A stretch of 20,376 nucleotides of DNA from Lentisphaerota bacterium (GTDB taxonomy: Bacteria; Verrucomicrobiota; Kiritimatiellia; UBA8416; JAFGIZ01): the NCBI GenBank assembly GCA_016929365.1, contig JAFGIZ010000243.1, forward strand, positions 1 through 20,376. Direction: 5' to 3'. The first letter of the stretch is position 1, and each line of letters opens with the position of its first letter. Shown here one piece after another: positions 1 through 7,580 of the stretch. A program made the position numbers and the translations under genes. Below the pieces are notes generated by a model. The model made no database searches and was not told where the DNA came from. It saw nothing but the letters and a program-made list of their open reading frames with translations.

Positions 1-261
1 TGCCTCTCCCTCGTGCTGGGGTCGTGCGTCGCGCTGCTGGCGGATATCTTCAATCACGCCAACGTGGCCCTGGTGGCGATTCTCGTGAGCGGCCTGAAAC
101 AGCTCTCCAGGATTCCTTTCGGGGCGGTGGATGTGCCCCGGCCGCCGGTCTGGTGCGTGTGCGCGTGGTACGGTGCGCTGGCCGCCCTTGTGATCGTAAT
201 CCACGCGCGGGCGGACCGGGCTGGACACGCCGCGGGAGCTTTGTTTGAATACGAAGCGTGA
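1..261 (+). CDS. ComEC/Rec2-like DNA uptake channel, C-terminal end (partial)
   Basis: The 5' end lies outside the window; the frame is open from base 1 and stops with TGA at 259-261. The visible 86 residues are hydrophobic, with a helix around VALLADIFNHANVALVAILV and a second around WCVCAWYGALAALVIVI, separated by the segment IPFGAVDVPRPPVW. That pattern (helix, then a VP.P turn, then a W..Y hydrophobic helix) is what I recall from the end of the competence domain of ComEC/Rec2, the inner-membrane channel for single-stranded DNA uptake. No metallo-beta-lactamase-like domain follows, so this version would end after the membrane domain. The assignment rests on a short fragment and is tentative; another polytopic membrane protein is possible. 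The S41 protease gene follows closely on the same strand. Confidence 0.5.
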   Translation, partial: CLSLVLGSCVALLADIFNHANVALVAILVSGLKQLSRIPFGAVDVPRPPVWCVCAWYGALAALVIVIHARADRAGHAAGALFEYEA

Positions 262-323
262 TTGCCGGTTGGCCCGCCGGCCGGGTGCCTAACCCGGCCG
301 TGGTCCTGGAAGAACGACGATTC

Positions 324-1676
324 ATGAGACAATCCGGACAGCCTGTTTTACGTCGGCCTCTTGAGACGGTCGCCAGACTCTGTGCCGGTGTGTTTTTGTG
401 CAGCGTGCTGCTGCGCCCCCATCCTGTTTCCGGGCAGGTGCCGTCTGCGGTAACGTCTCCCGCTCCTCCTGCGGCGGTGGAAATGCTGGACGCCTCCGGG
501 GAGACCGAGCCGGAATCGGCCTATAAGGATCTGGAAGTGCTCACCGAAACGATGCTTCTCATCAAGAAGCATTACGTGGAAACGAAAACGTATGATCAAA
601 TCGCAAGCGGCGCGTTGCACGGTATGCTGGACGCGCTGGATCCGCATAGCGGCTTTCTGGAGCCTGAACAGTACACGAACATCCGGGAGGATACATCCGG
701 CCGCTTCAGCGGGATCGGCATTCACGTGGGCATGCGGGACGGGCAACTAACCGTCATTGCGCCCATTGAAGATACGCCGGGTTTCCGGGCCGGGTTGCAG
801 TCCGGAGACCGCATCACGGCGGTGAACGGAGAGAAAACTGCGGGCATATCATTGCGCGAAGCCGTGAAGCGTATGCGCGGCCCAAGGGGCGAGGCGGTGG
901 TATTGACCATTGTCCGGGAGGGCGAGCCGGCACCGTTTGACGTGGAGGTCGTGCGCGACGACATTGAAGTTCCAAGCGTTAAAGGGGCCCGCTTGATACG
1001 CCATGGTATCGGTTATATTCGGATTACCCAGTTTGCGAAGCCGACGGCCGATGCGCTGCAGAGTGCCCTGGACGGGCTCGTGACGAACGGCATGGAGGCT
1101 CTGGTGCTGGACCTGCGCAGTAATCCCGGAGGCCTGTTGCGGGCCGCCGTGGCGGTGGCGCAGAAGTTTCTCGAGAAAGGGCAGCTGATCGTGACCACCA
1201 AGGGCCGTACGGGCATTTTTGACGAGGTGGAAACGCGGGCCGGCGGCGAACAGCGTTACACGGATATCCCCATGGCGATCCTTGTCAACGGCGGTAGTGC
1301 CAGTGCATCGGAAATTGTGGCCGGTGCGCTGCAGGATCAGAAACGGGCGGTCCTCGTGGGAGAGACCACGTTTGGCAAGGGGTCCGTCCAGAGCGTGATC
1401 CGGCTGCGGTCCGATAACGAATCCGCCGTGCGCCTGACGACGGCGCGTTACTATACGCCGGGCGGACGGGAAATTCATGACAAGGGCATCGATCCGGATA
1501 TTCCGGTGATTGTATCTCCGGAAGAGTGGCGGCGGGTACAGATCAGGCGCGCTCACGTCGAGAATCCTGATTTGTATGGCCAAGAAGACACGGAAGAATA
1601 TACGGACGTCGTGGATCGCCAGCTGGAACGCGCCCTGGACCTGCTGCAGGCGCTCTTGATTTTTGAGTCGCCTTGA
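324..1676 (+). CDS. S41-family C-terminal processing peptidase (CtpA/Prc type)
   Basis: This is a periplasmic serine protease that trims or degrades proteins from their C termini. From the ATG at 324 the protein is 450 residues. It has an N-terminal signal or anchor segment (LCAGVFLCSVLL, about residues 14-25), an N-terminal helical region, a PDZ domain (about 100-180, including FSGIGIHVGM and GDRITAVNGE) and the S41 core. The catalytic Ser-Lys dyad is visible as S327 in GSASASE and K352 in TFGKGSVQ, 25 residues apart as usual for the family. The ATG at 324 is preferred because GGAAGAA lies 9 bases upstream and it gives a good signal peptide. A GTG at 258 overlapping the previous stop would add 22 residues without signal-like character. 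The C-terminal tail after residue 400 is acidic and helical. The stop overlaps the start of tsaD, indicating co-translation. Confidence 0.93.
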   Translation: MRQSGQPVLRRPLETVARLCAGVFLCSVLLRPHPVSGQVPSAVTSPAPPAAVEMLDASGETEPESAYKDLEVLTETMLLIKKHYVETKTYDQIASGALHGMLDALDPHSGFLEPEQYTNIREDTSGRFSGIGIHVGMRDGQLTVIAPIEDTPGFRAGLQSGDRITAVNGEKTAGISLREAVKRMRGPRGEAVVLTIVREGEPAPFDVEVVRDDIEVPSVKGARLIRHGIGYIRITQFAKPTADALQSALDGLVTNGMEALVLDLRSNPGGLLRAAVAVAQKFLEKGQLIVTTKGRTGIFDEVETRAGGEQRYTDIPMAILVNGGSASASEIVAGALQDQKRAVLVGETTFGKGSVQSVIRLRSDNESAVRLTTARYYTPGGREIHDKGIDPDIPVIVSPEEWRRVQIRRAHVENPDLYGQEDTEEYTDVVDRQLERALDLLQALLIFESP

Positions 1677-2713
1677 ACATTCTGGGCATTGAGACCTCCT
1701 GCGACGAGACCGCTGCCGCCGTCGTGCGCGACGGCAGGCGGGTTCTCTCGAGCGTCGTGTCCAGCCAGGCGGACGTGCACGGGCCCTATGGCGGGGTGGT
1801 TCCGGAAATAGCCTCGCGGCAGCACGCGGAACGGTTGCCGGGTGTGACTGCCGAAGCGCTGCGGCAGGCGGATGTGGATTGGCCGGCAATCGACGCGGTG
1901 GCCGTGACATACGGCCCGGGATTGGCGACGTCTCTGGTGGTAGGGCTGGCTTTCGCGAAAAGCCTGGCCCTGCGGCTTGACCGGCCGCTGGTGGGCGTGA
2001 ATCACCTGGAAGCCCACGTGTACTCCGTGTTTCTGGGACGGGAACCGGAAAGCATGCCGGAATATCCCTGGATCGCGCTCATCGTTTCCGGCGGCCACAC
2101 CTGCCTGGTGCGGGTGGAAGGCGTGAGACGCTATGGCCTGTTGGGGCAAACCGTAGACGATGCCGCGGGGGAGGCGTTTGATAAAGGCGCCAACCTGCTG
2201 GGACTCGGTTATCCCGGCGGGCCGGCCATCGATGCCGCGGCGGACGGCGGCAATGCGCGTGCCGTCCGTTTCCCGGTCGGCCGTCAGCGCCGCGAGAGTG
2301 CCCGCTTCCCGGGCTTACGGGCGGACCTGTGCTTCAGTTTCAGCGGCCTGAAGACGGCGTTGCTGTATCACCTCAAGGCGCATCCGTTATCCGCGGCGCG
2401 AGAGGAGGTGCCGGATCTCGCCGCCAGCTACCAGGAGGCGATCGTTAAGGCGCTGGAAAGTCGTTGCGCCCGTGCGGTGCGGGGCGAAACGTGCCTGGCA
2501 GTGGTGGGTGGCGTGTCCCTGAACCGTGTCCTTCGGGCCCGCATGGAGGCGCTGGCCGAGAAACGCGGATTCCGGCTTGTACTGGCGGAACGCCGCTATG
2601 GCGCGGATAATGCCGCCATGATTGCCGGATTGGCCGGCGCGGGCGGCGGTGTTGCGGGTCCGGAGGCGTTGTGTCTGGACGTGGACCCCAATCTGGCCAT
2701 TGGCGCACAATAG
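1673..2713 (+). CDS. tsaD: tRNA N6-adenosine threonylcarbamoyltransferase TsaD
   Basis: TsaD transfers the threonylcarbamoyl group from threonylcarbamoyl-AMP to A37 of ANN-decoding tRNAs, working with TsaB and TsaE. The 346-residue product has the usual length. It opens with NILGIETSCDETAAAVV (first ATPase-like phosphate loop) and has the metal-binding pair H111 and H115 in HLEAH, the glycine-rich loops SGGHT and GEAFDKGANLLGLGYPGGP, and the late metal or nucleotide ligand D312 in GADNAAMIAG. The start is a TTG at 1673-1675 that overlaps the TGA of the S41 protease. It is the only start that keeps the conserved N terminus, since the methionine is directly followed by NILGIE. No strong Shine-Dalgarno sequence is seen, so translation probably depends on coupling to the upstream gene. 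Cytoplasmic, very likely essential. Confidence 0.96.
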   Translation: MNILGIETSCDETAAAVVRDGRRVLSSVVSSQADVHGPYGGVVPEIASRQHAERLPGVTAEALRQADVDWPAIDAVAVTYGPGLATSLVVGLAFAKSLALRLDRPLVGVNHLEAHVYSVFLGREPESMPEYPWIALIVSGGHTCLVRVEGVRRYGLLGQTVDDAAGEAFDKGANLLGLGYPGGPAIDAAADGGNARAVRFPVGRQRRESARFPGLRADLCFSFSGLKTALLYHLKAHPLSAAREEVPDLAASYQEAIVKALESRCARAVRGETCLAVVGGVSLNRVLRARMEALAEKRGFRLVLAERRYGADNAAMIAGLAGAGGGVAGPEALCLDVDPNLAIGAQ

Positions 2714-2786
2714 GCTCGCGGCTTGCCGACCCGGTGAATATAGTCGTGCTTCACTGAAACGAGGAATAGCGAAAGGAACGTGTCGG

Positions 2787-3884
2787 ATGCCGACCTATAC
2801 AGGCCTTGCCAGGCCGCACCAGCCCGATCCCGATGCCCTGATAGCCAACATTCTGCGCCGGGGTACGCCGGCGCGTGTGCACCACATGGAGTTGTTCCAC
2901 GACCAGGAGATACGGGATGCAATTTGTGAACGTTTCGACCTGATGCAGGATGTGAAGCCCGAAGATCCCTGGTACCGTCAGAAGCAGATCATCCGGGTTA
3001 ACCGTTTCGTCGGGTTTGATCACGTGAGCGCGAACCTGGTCGACGTCTGGTGGCCTTTCAACCGGTTGGCGACCGAGGATACCGCCGCGCTGTCGCGCGA
3101 AGACGGCCGTCATTATCAGGACGAGCATCAGGGGCCCATTACCTGCTGGGAAAAATTCGAACGCTATCCCTGGCCCGATCCGTATACCGCCTCCGCGACG
3201 CGCGAGTTGGAGTGGTATTCGGAAAATGTGCCGGAAGACATGTGCCTGGTTTCGCATACGGGTCATTTCTCGGAATTTCTGACCTGGCTGATGGGTTACG
3301 AAACCCTCTGCTACGCGCTGTTTGATCAGCGGGACCTCGTACAGGCGATACACGAAAAGATTCTGGCCTTTCACAAAGTGGAGGTCCGGCGGTGTCTCGA
3401 GTTCGACCGCGTGCGCATGGTCTGGGGAAGCGACGATATGGGATTCAAGAGCGGGCTGATGATTTCGCCGGATGATACCCGTGAGTTTGTGCTTTCGGGC
3501 CACAAGCAGCTTGCCGCCATGGCGCATGATGCCGGCCGCCCGTACCTGCTGCATTCCTGCGGGAACCTCCGGGATGTAATTGACGAACTGGCGGACGACG
3601 TGAAAATCGATGCCAAGCACAGTTTCGAGGACACGATCGAGGACGTCCGTGAGGTCAAGCGGACCTATGGACGGAAGATCGCTTTATTAGGCGGGATAGA
3701 CGTGGACTTTCTGTGTCGTGCGGACGAGGCGGCGATTCGTCAACGGGTCCGCGACACACTGGACATCTGCCTGCCGGGCGGCGGCTACTGCCTGGGTTCG
3801 GGCAACAGCGTGGCGAATTATGTGCCGCTGGACAATTATCTCGCGATGGTAGACGAAGGCCGGCTCTATTCGGCCCCGGCTTGA
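2787..3884 (+). CDS. URO-D-superfamily protein with MtaA-like zinc motif (paralogue 1)
   Basis: The 365-residue protein belongs to the uroporphyrinogen decarboxylase superfamily (TIM barrel). It is probably not HemE: it carries His256-x-Cys258 in LLHSCGN and Cys335 in GGGYCLGSGNSV, the His-x-Cys...Cys pattern that binds zinc in the methylcobamide:thiol methyltransferase branch (MtaA, CmuA). HemE has no such metal site. Other family features are VWGSDDMGFKSGLMISPDDTR and ALLGGIDVDFL. The start at ATG 2787 follows AAAGGAA at a spacing of about 9 bases; the reading frame is open further upstream but overlaps tsaD. It lies 73 bases after tsaD. The substrate is unknown; methyl transfer or demethylation is an inference from the motif. 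No corrinoid protein is encoded nearby. Its stop codon lies inside the -35 box of the tRNA promoter. Confidence 0.85.
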   Translation: MPTYTGLARPHQPDPDALIANILRRGTPARVHHMELFHDQEIRDAICERFDLMQDVKPEDPWYRQKQIIRVNRFVGFDHVSANLVDVWWPFNRLATEDTAALSREDGRHYQDEHQGPITCWEKFERYPWPDPYTASATRELEWYSENVPEDMCLVSHTGHFSEFLTWLMGYETLCYALFDQRDLVQAIHEKILAFHKVEVRRCLEFDRVRMVWGSDDMGFKSGLMISPDDTREFVLSGHKQLAAMAHDAGRPYLLHSCGNLRDVIDELADDVKIDAKHSFEDTIEDVREVKRTYGRKIALLGGIDVDFLCRADEAAIRQRVRDTLDICLPGGGYCLGSGNSVANYVPLDNYLAMVDEGRLYSAPA

Positions 3885-3908
3885 CATACCGCCGCCGCGC
3901 TCTAGACT
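3881..3908 (+). promoter_or_regulatory. Sigma-70-type promoter for tRNA-Gly
   Basis: TTGACA at 3881-3886 is a perfect -35 hexamer. It is followed after 16 bases by TAGACT at 3903-3908 (four of six matches to TATAAT). Transcription would start near 3915, about 29 bases before the tRNA. The TGA stop codon of the preceding gene (3882-3884) lies within the -35 box. Confidence 0.6.
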
Positions 3909-3943
3909 ACCGGTTTGCGTAAATACCTGTCTGTTGTACGGAT

Positions 3944-4017
3944 GCGGGCGTAGTTCAACGGTAGAACTCCAGCCTTCCAAGCTGGCCATACGGGTTCGAT
4001 TCCCGTCGCCCGCTCCA
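3944..4017 (+). tRNA. tRNA-Gly (anticodon UCC)
   Basis: A complete cloverleaf can be drawn. The acceptor stem is GCGGGCG (3944-3950) with CGCCCGC (4007-4013). The D arm is GTTC/GAAC with an AACGGTA loop. The anticodon stem is CCAGC (3969-3973) with GCTGG (3981-3985), the loop is CTTCCAA and the anticodon TCC is at 3976-3978. The T arm is CGGG/CCCG with a TTCGATT loop. The discriminator base is T4014 and CCA is encoded at 4015-4017. The UCC anticodon reads GGA and GGG glycine codons. Confidence 0.97.
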
Positions 4018-4018
4018 T

Positions 4019-4034
4019 TCGCGCGAAGGCGCGA
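4019..4034 (+). terminator. Possible short terminator hairpin after the tRNA
   Basis: Two bases after the tRNA CCA end, TCGCGC at 4019-4024 pairs with GCGCGA at 4029-4034 across a four-base GAAG loop. Only TTT follows, so the U-tract is short. The position is right for ending a tRNA transcript but the signal is weak. Confidence 0.35.
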
Positions 4035-4329
4035 TTTCGGCGACGATTCCACAGGTCGGCGCGAACACCACGACGCCCGCGGCTGATTTTCCGAGCCGCG
4101 TAAATCCCGATCTCAGGCCCACGATCCGCATGCCTTAACAGGGACAGACCCTATGTGCTCCTGGCTGCACGGGGACAGACCCTTTGTTGCCTCTGTAAGG
4201 GACAGACCCCGGCGCTTGTGTAAGGCCTAATCCATAAATGTCTTACAACTTTTTTTTAACAATTCTGCGGCCGGCGTGCTTTTACTGGGTGGGTGGAAGC
4301 GTCATATCGGACTTGGAAAGGGGGTAACC
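4035..4329. other. Gene-free spacer before the transposase
   Basis: About 295 bases without a credible gene. It holds an inverted repeat with a 7-bp stem (CGCGGCT 4078-4084 and AGCCGCG 4094-4100, 9-base loop), three direct copies of GGGACAGACCC, then an AT-rich patch near 4220-4265 with a run of eight T (about 4250) that contrasts with the GC-rich surroundings. The 3' end holds the ribosome-binding site GGAAAGGGGG of the transposase. Confidence 0.6.
4141..4209 (+). repeat. Cluster of three GGGACAGACCC repeats
   Basis: Exact copies of GGGACAGACCC occur at 4141-4151, 4172-4182 and 4199-4209, all in the same orientation and spaced 31 and 27 bases apart, just upstream of the RAYT-type transposase. 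Each can fold as a tiny hairpin (GGG/CCC, extended to AGGG/CCCT in some copies). The link to the neighbouring transposase as a REP-like substrate is an inference. More copies lie at 5443, 6688, 7831 and 7859. Confidence 0.8.
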
Positions 4330-5403
4330 ATGCGAAGAGCGCGAATTAAGGAGAGTGGGGCAGCCTATTATCACGTCATCTCACGGGTCATAGAAAGGCG
4401 GTTTGCCTTGGACCGCGAGGAAAAAGAGCGGTTCGTACGTTTGCTGCGGAAAGTGGAAACATTTTCCGGAGTGAATGTCATCACATTTGCAGCCTTGGAT
4501 ACTCATATACACATTCTCATACATGTGCCGGCACTTCAGGATGTGGGCGATGAGGAAATAGGGCGGCGTGTAGAAGCGCTGTACGGCGGGGGCAAAGGGT
4601 TGCGGTTAGCGGCTCAACTCGCTGACTTGCGCGCGTGTGGCCAGGCAGCTGAAGCCGAAGCACTGAAAATGCAATACACCCGCAGAATGTGCGACCTGTC
4701 AGAATTTATGAAGACGCTCAAGCAACGGCTGACGCAATCTTACAACCGGCGACACAAGCGAAACGGGACGCTTTGGGAAGACCGGTTCAGGAGTGTTCTG
4801 CTCGACGGCCGACGAGGGCGGAAAGGGTATAGTGCGCTTGCCGTGGTGGCGGCCTATATCGACCTGAATGCGGTGCGGGCAGGTTTAGTTTCGGACCCGA
4901 AGGACTATCGGTACTGCGGTTATGGCGAAGCTGTAGCAGGTGTCGATGCAGCACGGATCGGGTTGAAAACCGTGTTGAAGAGTCTGGGAACGGAAAGCAG
5001 CTGGGCGGAAGGGGCTGCGCATTACCGGCGACTACTGTATGCGCGGGGAGCCATAAAGCACACGGAACCCGTTGGCCCTGTTGGGGGCGACGCATGCCGA
5101 AAAGGGATCGCAGAGGGTGGCTGTATGAAAGGTGGGTTCGCGCCGGAAGTGGTTCAAGAGGTGCTCCGACAGGGGGGAAAGCTGCCGTTGCCGGTTGCGT
5201 TGCGATGCCGGGTACGGTACTTCACGAATAGTCTTGTTCTGGGTAGCAGGTTGTACGTTCGGGACGTTTGTGATCGTCATTGCCGCCATCTCGCGGCGCA
5301 GCGTTCCATGCATCCGCAGTCCTTGCGGCAAGCGGCATGGGGGGATTTGTGGGCCGTGGGAAGATTGCGGCCGGCCGGCAAAATGGTGTTGGCTGTCACC
5401 TGA
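4330..5403 (+). CDS. REP-associated tyrosine transposase (RAYT), Y1/HUH family
   Basis: A 357-residue single-strand DNA nuclease/transposase of the IS200-like Y1 superfamily. The N-terminal signature AYYHVISRVIERRF, the metal-binding HUH motif H59-I-H61 in DTHIHILIHVP, and the likely catalytic Y138 in QSYNRRHKRNGTLWEDRFRS are typical of RAYT proteins, which act on REP-type hairpins rather than moving as ordinary insertion sequences. After about residue 215 there is a less conserved extension of about 140 residues. The start at ATG 4330 has GGAAAGGGGG five bases upstream. The gene appears intact. It is visibly less GC-rich than its neighbours (the 60 bases from 4681 contain 30 G+C, against 45 of 60 from 13561). 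Three direct GGGACAGACCC motifs lie upstream and one inverted copy lies 39 bases downstream, which makes it the probable processing enzyme for that family. Confidence 0.9.
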   Translation: MRRARIKESGAAYYHVISRVIERRFALDREEKERFVRLLRKVETFSGVNVITFAALDTHIHILIHVPALQDVGDEEIGRRVEALYGGGKGLRLAAQLADLRACGQAAEAEALKMQYTRRMCDLSEFMKTLKQRLTQSYNRRHKRNGTLWEDRFRSVLLDGRRGRKGYSALAVVAAYIDLNAVRAGLVSDPKDYRYCGYGEAVAGVDAARIGLKTVLKSLGTESSWAEGAAHYRRLLYARGAIKHTEPVGPVGGDACRKGIAEGGCMKGGFAPEVVQEVLRQGGKLPLPVALRCRVRYFTNSLVLGSRLYVRDVCDRHCRHLAAQRSMHPQSLRQAAWGDLWAVGRLRPAGKMVLAVT

Positions 5404-5442
5404 GCAGGCGTGAGAGGGGAACGGGCCATCATAGCGGCGACA

Positions 5443-5453
5443 GGGTCTGTCCC
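5443..5453 (-). repeat. Inverted copy of GGGACAGACCC downstream of the transposase
   Basis: GGGTCTGTCCC, the exact reverse complement of the motif upstream of the transposase, flanked as AGGGTCTGTCCCT. With the upstream copies it frames the transposase gene with inverted motifs, so the mobile unit may run from about 4141 to 5453. Confidence 0.75.
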
Positions 5454-5526
5454 TGATGTCCTCTCCGGGATTGTGCTTGCGGAGACGGGTACGGCGGGGT
5501 ATCAGGACGAGCAGGAAGGACGAGTT

Positions 5527-6030
5527 GTGCATATGAGAACTTTGGTAATTTACTATTCTTTCAGTGGCAGTACGCGGCTGATTGCGGAGCGTATTGCAGC
5601 GGCCACAGGGGGGCGGGTCCTCGAGCTGGAGATGCAGAATCCCATTCCAGAGAGAGGGTTCGGCAAATTCTTCCGTGCCGGCGGGCAGGCGCTGATGCGG
5701 TCAACGCCCGTACTGAACCCGCTTGCCATGCAGCCGGCCGGATACGACTTGCTGTTTATCGGGACTCCGGTATGGGCCGGCACTTTGGCTCCGCCGCTGC
5801 GAACATTCCTGCGCGATGTTGAACTGGCGGGCAAGGCGATTGCGCTTTTCTGTTGCCACGGCGGCGGGGGGCCGTCCCGCACGTTCGCTCACCTGCGCAA
5901 GGCCCTGGCAGGGAACCGTGTGGTTTCGGAGATAGCCTTTTACGATCCTCGCAAACACAATACCGATACCCAGATCGCGGAAGCTGAAGCCTGGGCGCGC
6001 CAGGTTCAGACGTCTCAAGACGGCGGTTAA
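5527..6030 (+). CDS. Flavodoxin-like FMN-binding protein
   Basis: A 167-residue protein of the flavodoxin fold. The N-terminal TLVIYYSFSGSTRLIAERIA is the FMN phosphate-binding loop and its following helix. LLFIGTPVWAGTLAPPLRTFL and ALFCCHGGGGPSRTF are the two later loops that normally hold the isoalloxazine ring. It should act as a cytoplasmic electron carrier or flavin-dependent reductase; the partner is unknown. I place the start at GTG 5527 because AGGAAGGA (5513-5520) ends six bases before it. The ATG at 5533, two codons later, is the alternative with a longer spacing of 12. The open frame extends further upstream but has no family similarity. Its TAA stop (6028-6030) overlaps the stop of the convergent lipoprotein gene. 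Confidence 0.87.
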   Translation: MHMRTLVIYYSFSGSTRLIAERIAAATGGRVLELEMQNPIPERGFGKFFRAGGQALMRSTPVLNPLAMQPAGYDLLFIGTPVWAGTLAPPLRTFLRDVELAGKAIALFCCHGGGGPSRTFAHLRKALAGNRVVSEIAFYDPRKHNTDTQIAEAEAWARQVQTSQDGG

Positions 6031-7580
6031 TGCCTTTCACGGCGAGCCGGATCGGATAAGCGCGGGGGGCGGTCTGCAATGCCGGCACGTGCGCTATCGC
6101 GAACACGCACCAGACCGCCCAGGACGCCCTGATATACAGCGCCATCGGGGCCGATTGCGATTCCCCCGAACGCATTGTTCTTGAGTGTTCCCGATCCGGC
6201 CCGGACACGGTAAACTATGTTGCCCGTTCTGAAATCAATAGCCGTGAAGTACCAGATATCTGTGGGATCGGGTACATCAAGGGCCTGGGTATACGTATAA
6301 ATCAGGCCGGTTGCGGTGGACAGCTTGGCAATCGTTGTAGATCGGATTGGCGCCGTCCAGACGACATCGCAGGCGGAACGGTCGGGCCTGACGTCTATGC
6401 GCGTCAACCCCGGCGCCAGGCCGCGGTAATCGTCCAGGAAACGGCCGGCATTGTAAATATTGGCCACCACGATGCTGTCATTGTAGCCGATCATGGACAC
6501 ATCCACCGCACTGGCGCCGGATTCGAAGAGCGGCACGGATGCCACCAGGCGTTCTTGGGTCACCTCGGGACGACGTCGGTAAACTAGCAAATTGACCCGG
6601 TCATCCGCATTGTCCGTAAAGGTGATCAGGTCATCTCCCAAAAGGGTGGGTGTGCTGCCGGAGCCGAGCGCAAACGTGCCGGGCTTAGGGACAGACCCTC
6701 GATCGTAAGGAATACGCCATGTCCAGCGGGGGGCGCCGGTGGCGGGATTCATCTCGAAGCGGTACGCGGCTTCGCTGGAAATGGCGTAAACGCCGTCTTC
6801 GGCGACGGCCAAGCCGTTTTCGAAGAATTCCTCGATGTTAAGCGTCAGGATGGACCCGTTTTCGGCGGAGAGGATGCCGACGACCCCGGCATCGGAAACA
6901 AACCAGATATTTCCGTTCCAGTCCGGCATGGCATCAATAAGAAAATCATCTTCAGGCAGATAAGAATTCAGGTCGACAGAGCGCGTAATGCGCCAGGTCC
7001 GGTTGCCTTCCGCATCCGGAACAAGCGCGAGTTCCAGGAACACATTGTCCTGGGTGCCGACAATGGCCCGGCCCCGATGATCGATGTGGTAATACGCGCC
7101 GTTAACGGACACACCCTGCGATCCCTGGCCGCCGCTGATTACCGTCTTCAGGTCAACCGGCAGTGCAAAGCGGTCTATCACTTCCAAACTATGCCGATCC
7201 AGGGCGGCGATGCCGAGGCCGATTGATTCGGCATCAAAAGACACTGTATAGAGATTACCCCGACTGTCGAACATGATGATCGGGCTCATACCAATAAAAG
7301 TGCTTTCCACTACAGGGCAAATGCCAAGCGGGCCTGCATAATCGTCGACGTCGGAGTTATACGCATCGGAGTGAATGCTGCTGATGGGGGAGAGCAAGGG
7401 GTGAGGTGCAACATTTTTGGGTGCAAGGGGCCGGGGCTCGGCCGGGCTCCCTTCAAAAAAGGGCGCCAGCCGGATCCCGGCGGTATCCGGTATTGGTCCC
7501 CCGCAGCCAGCCAAGGCCACCGCGAACACCATAATCAGCCGTGGCGTGTATCGGCGGATGAAGACAGGCATGGGTATCAT
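6027..7580 (-). CDS. Secreted lipoprotein with a predicted beta-propeller
   Basis: The 517-residue product begins with a type II signal peptide whose lipobox ALAGC puts the lipidated cysteine at residue 26. The mature part shows repeated propeller-like strands with turns such as FDSRGNLYTVSFD, IDHRGRAIVGTQDN, PDWNGNIWFVSD, VAEDGVYAISSEAAYRFE and IGPDGAVYQG, spaced roughly 50-70 residues apart, as in PQQ/quinoprotein-like or NHL-like propellers. No catalytic site is evident, so the function is unknown; the protein is probably anchored to the outer membrane or periplasmic face. The ATG at 7580 is chosen by length; an ATG at 7571 (MPVFIRR) is equally possible. One GGGACAGACCC repeat lies inside the gene at 6688-6698 and is read in frame as part of RGSVPKP. 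It converges with the flavodoxin-like gene. Confidence 0.75.
   Translation of the reverse strand: MIPMPVFIRRYTPRLIMVFAVALAGCGGPIPDTAGIRLAPFFEGSPAEPRPLAPKNVAPHPLLSPISSIHSDAYNSDVDDYAGPLGICPVVESTFIGMSPIIMFDSRGNLYTVSFDAESIGLGIAALDRHSLEVIDRFALPVDLKTVISGGQGSQGVSVNGAYYHIDHRGRAIVGTQDNVFLELALVPDAEGNRTWRITRSVDLNSYLPEDDFLIDAMPDWNGNIWFVSDAGVVGILSAENGSILTLNIEEFFENGLAVAEDGVYAISSEAAYRFEMNPATGAPRWTWRIPYDRGSVPKPGTFALGSGSTPTLLGDDLITFTDNADDRVNLLVYRRRPEVTQERLVASVPLFESGASAVDVSMIGYNDSIVVANIYNAGRFLDDYRGLAPGLTRIDVRPDRSACDVVWTAPIRSTTIAKLSTATGLIYTYTQALDVPDPTDIWYFTAIDFRTGNIVYRVRAGSGTLKNNAFGGIAIGPDGAVYQGVLGGLVRVRDSARAGIADRPPRLSDPARRERH
6688..6698 (+). repeat. GGGACAGACCC repeat copy inside a coding sequence
   Basis: An exact copy of the motif, with AGGG/CCCT arms, lies within the lipoprotein gene (opposite strand), encoding part of the segment DRGSVPKPG. 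It is the only copy found inside a gene, the others being intergenic. Confidence 0.75.

Noticed and set aside
258..323. GTG start at 258 for the S41 protease overlapping the previous stop
   Set aside because: ATG 324 has a good ribosome-binding site and begins the signal segment; the extension looks like translated spacer.
849..1910. A 353-codon - strand frame across the S41 and tsaD junction
   Set aside because: Shadow of two highly conserved + strand genes.
2787..3884. Annotation as haem enzyme HemE
   Set aside because: The H-x-C...C motif and lack of haem genes nearby point to the MtaA/CmuA-like branch; the same holds for the gene at 16093.
4141..4209. CRISPR array from three spaced repeats
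   Set aside because: Repeats are only 11 bases, spacing is irregular, there are no cas genes, and inverted copies occur elsewhere.
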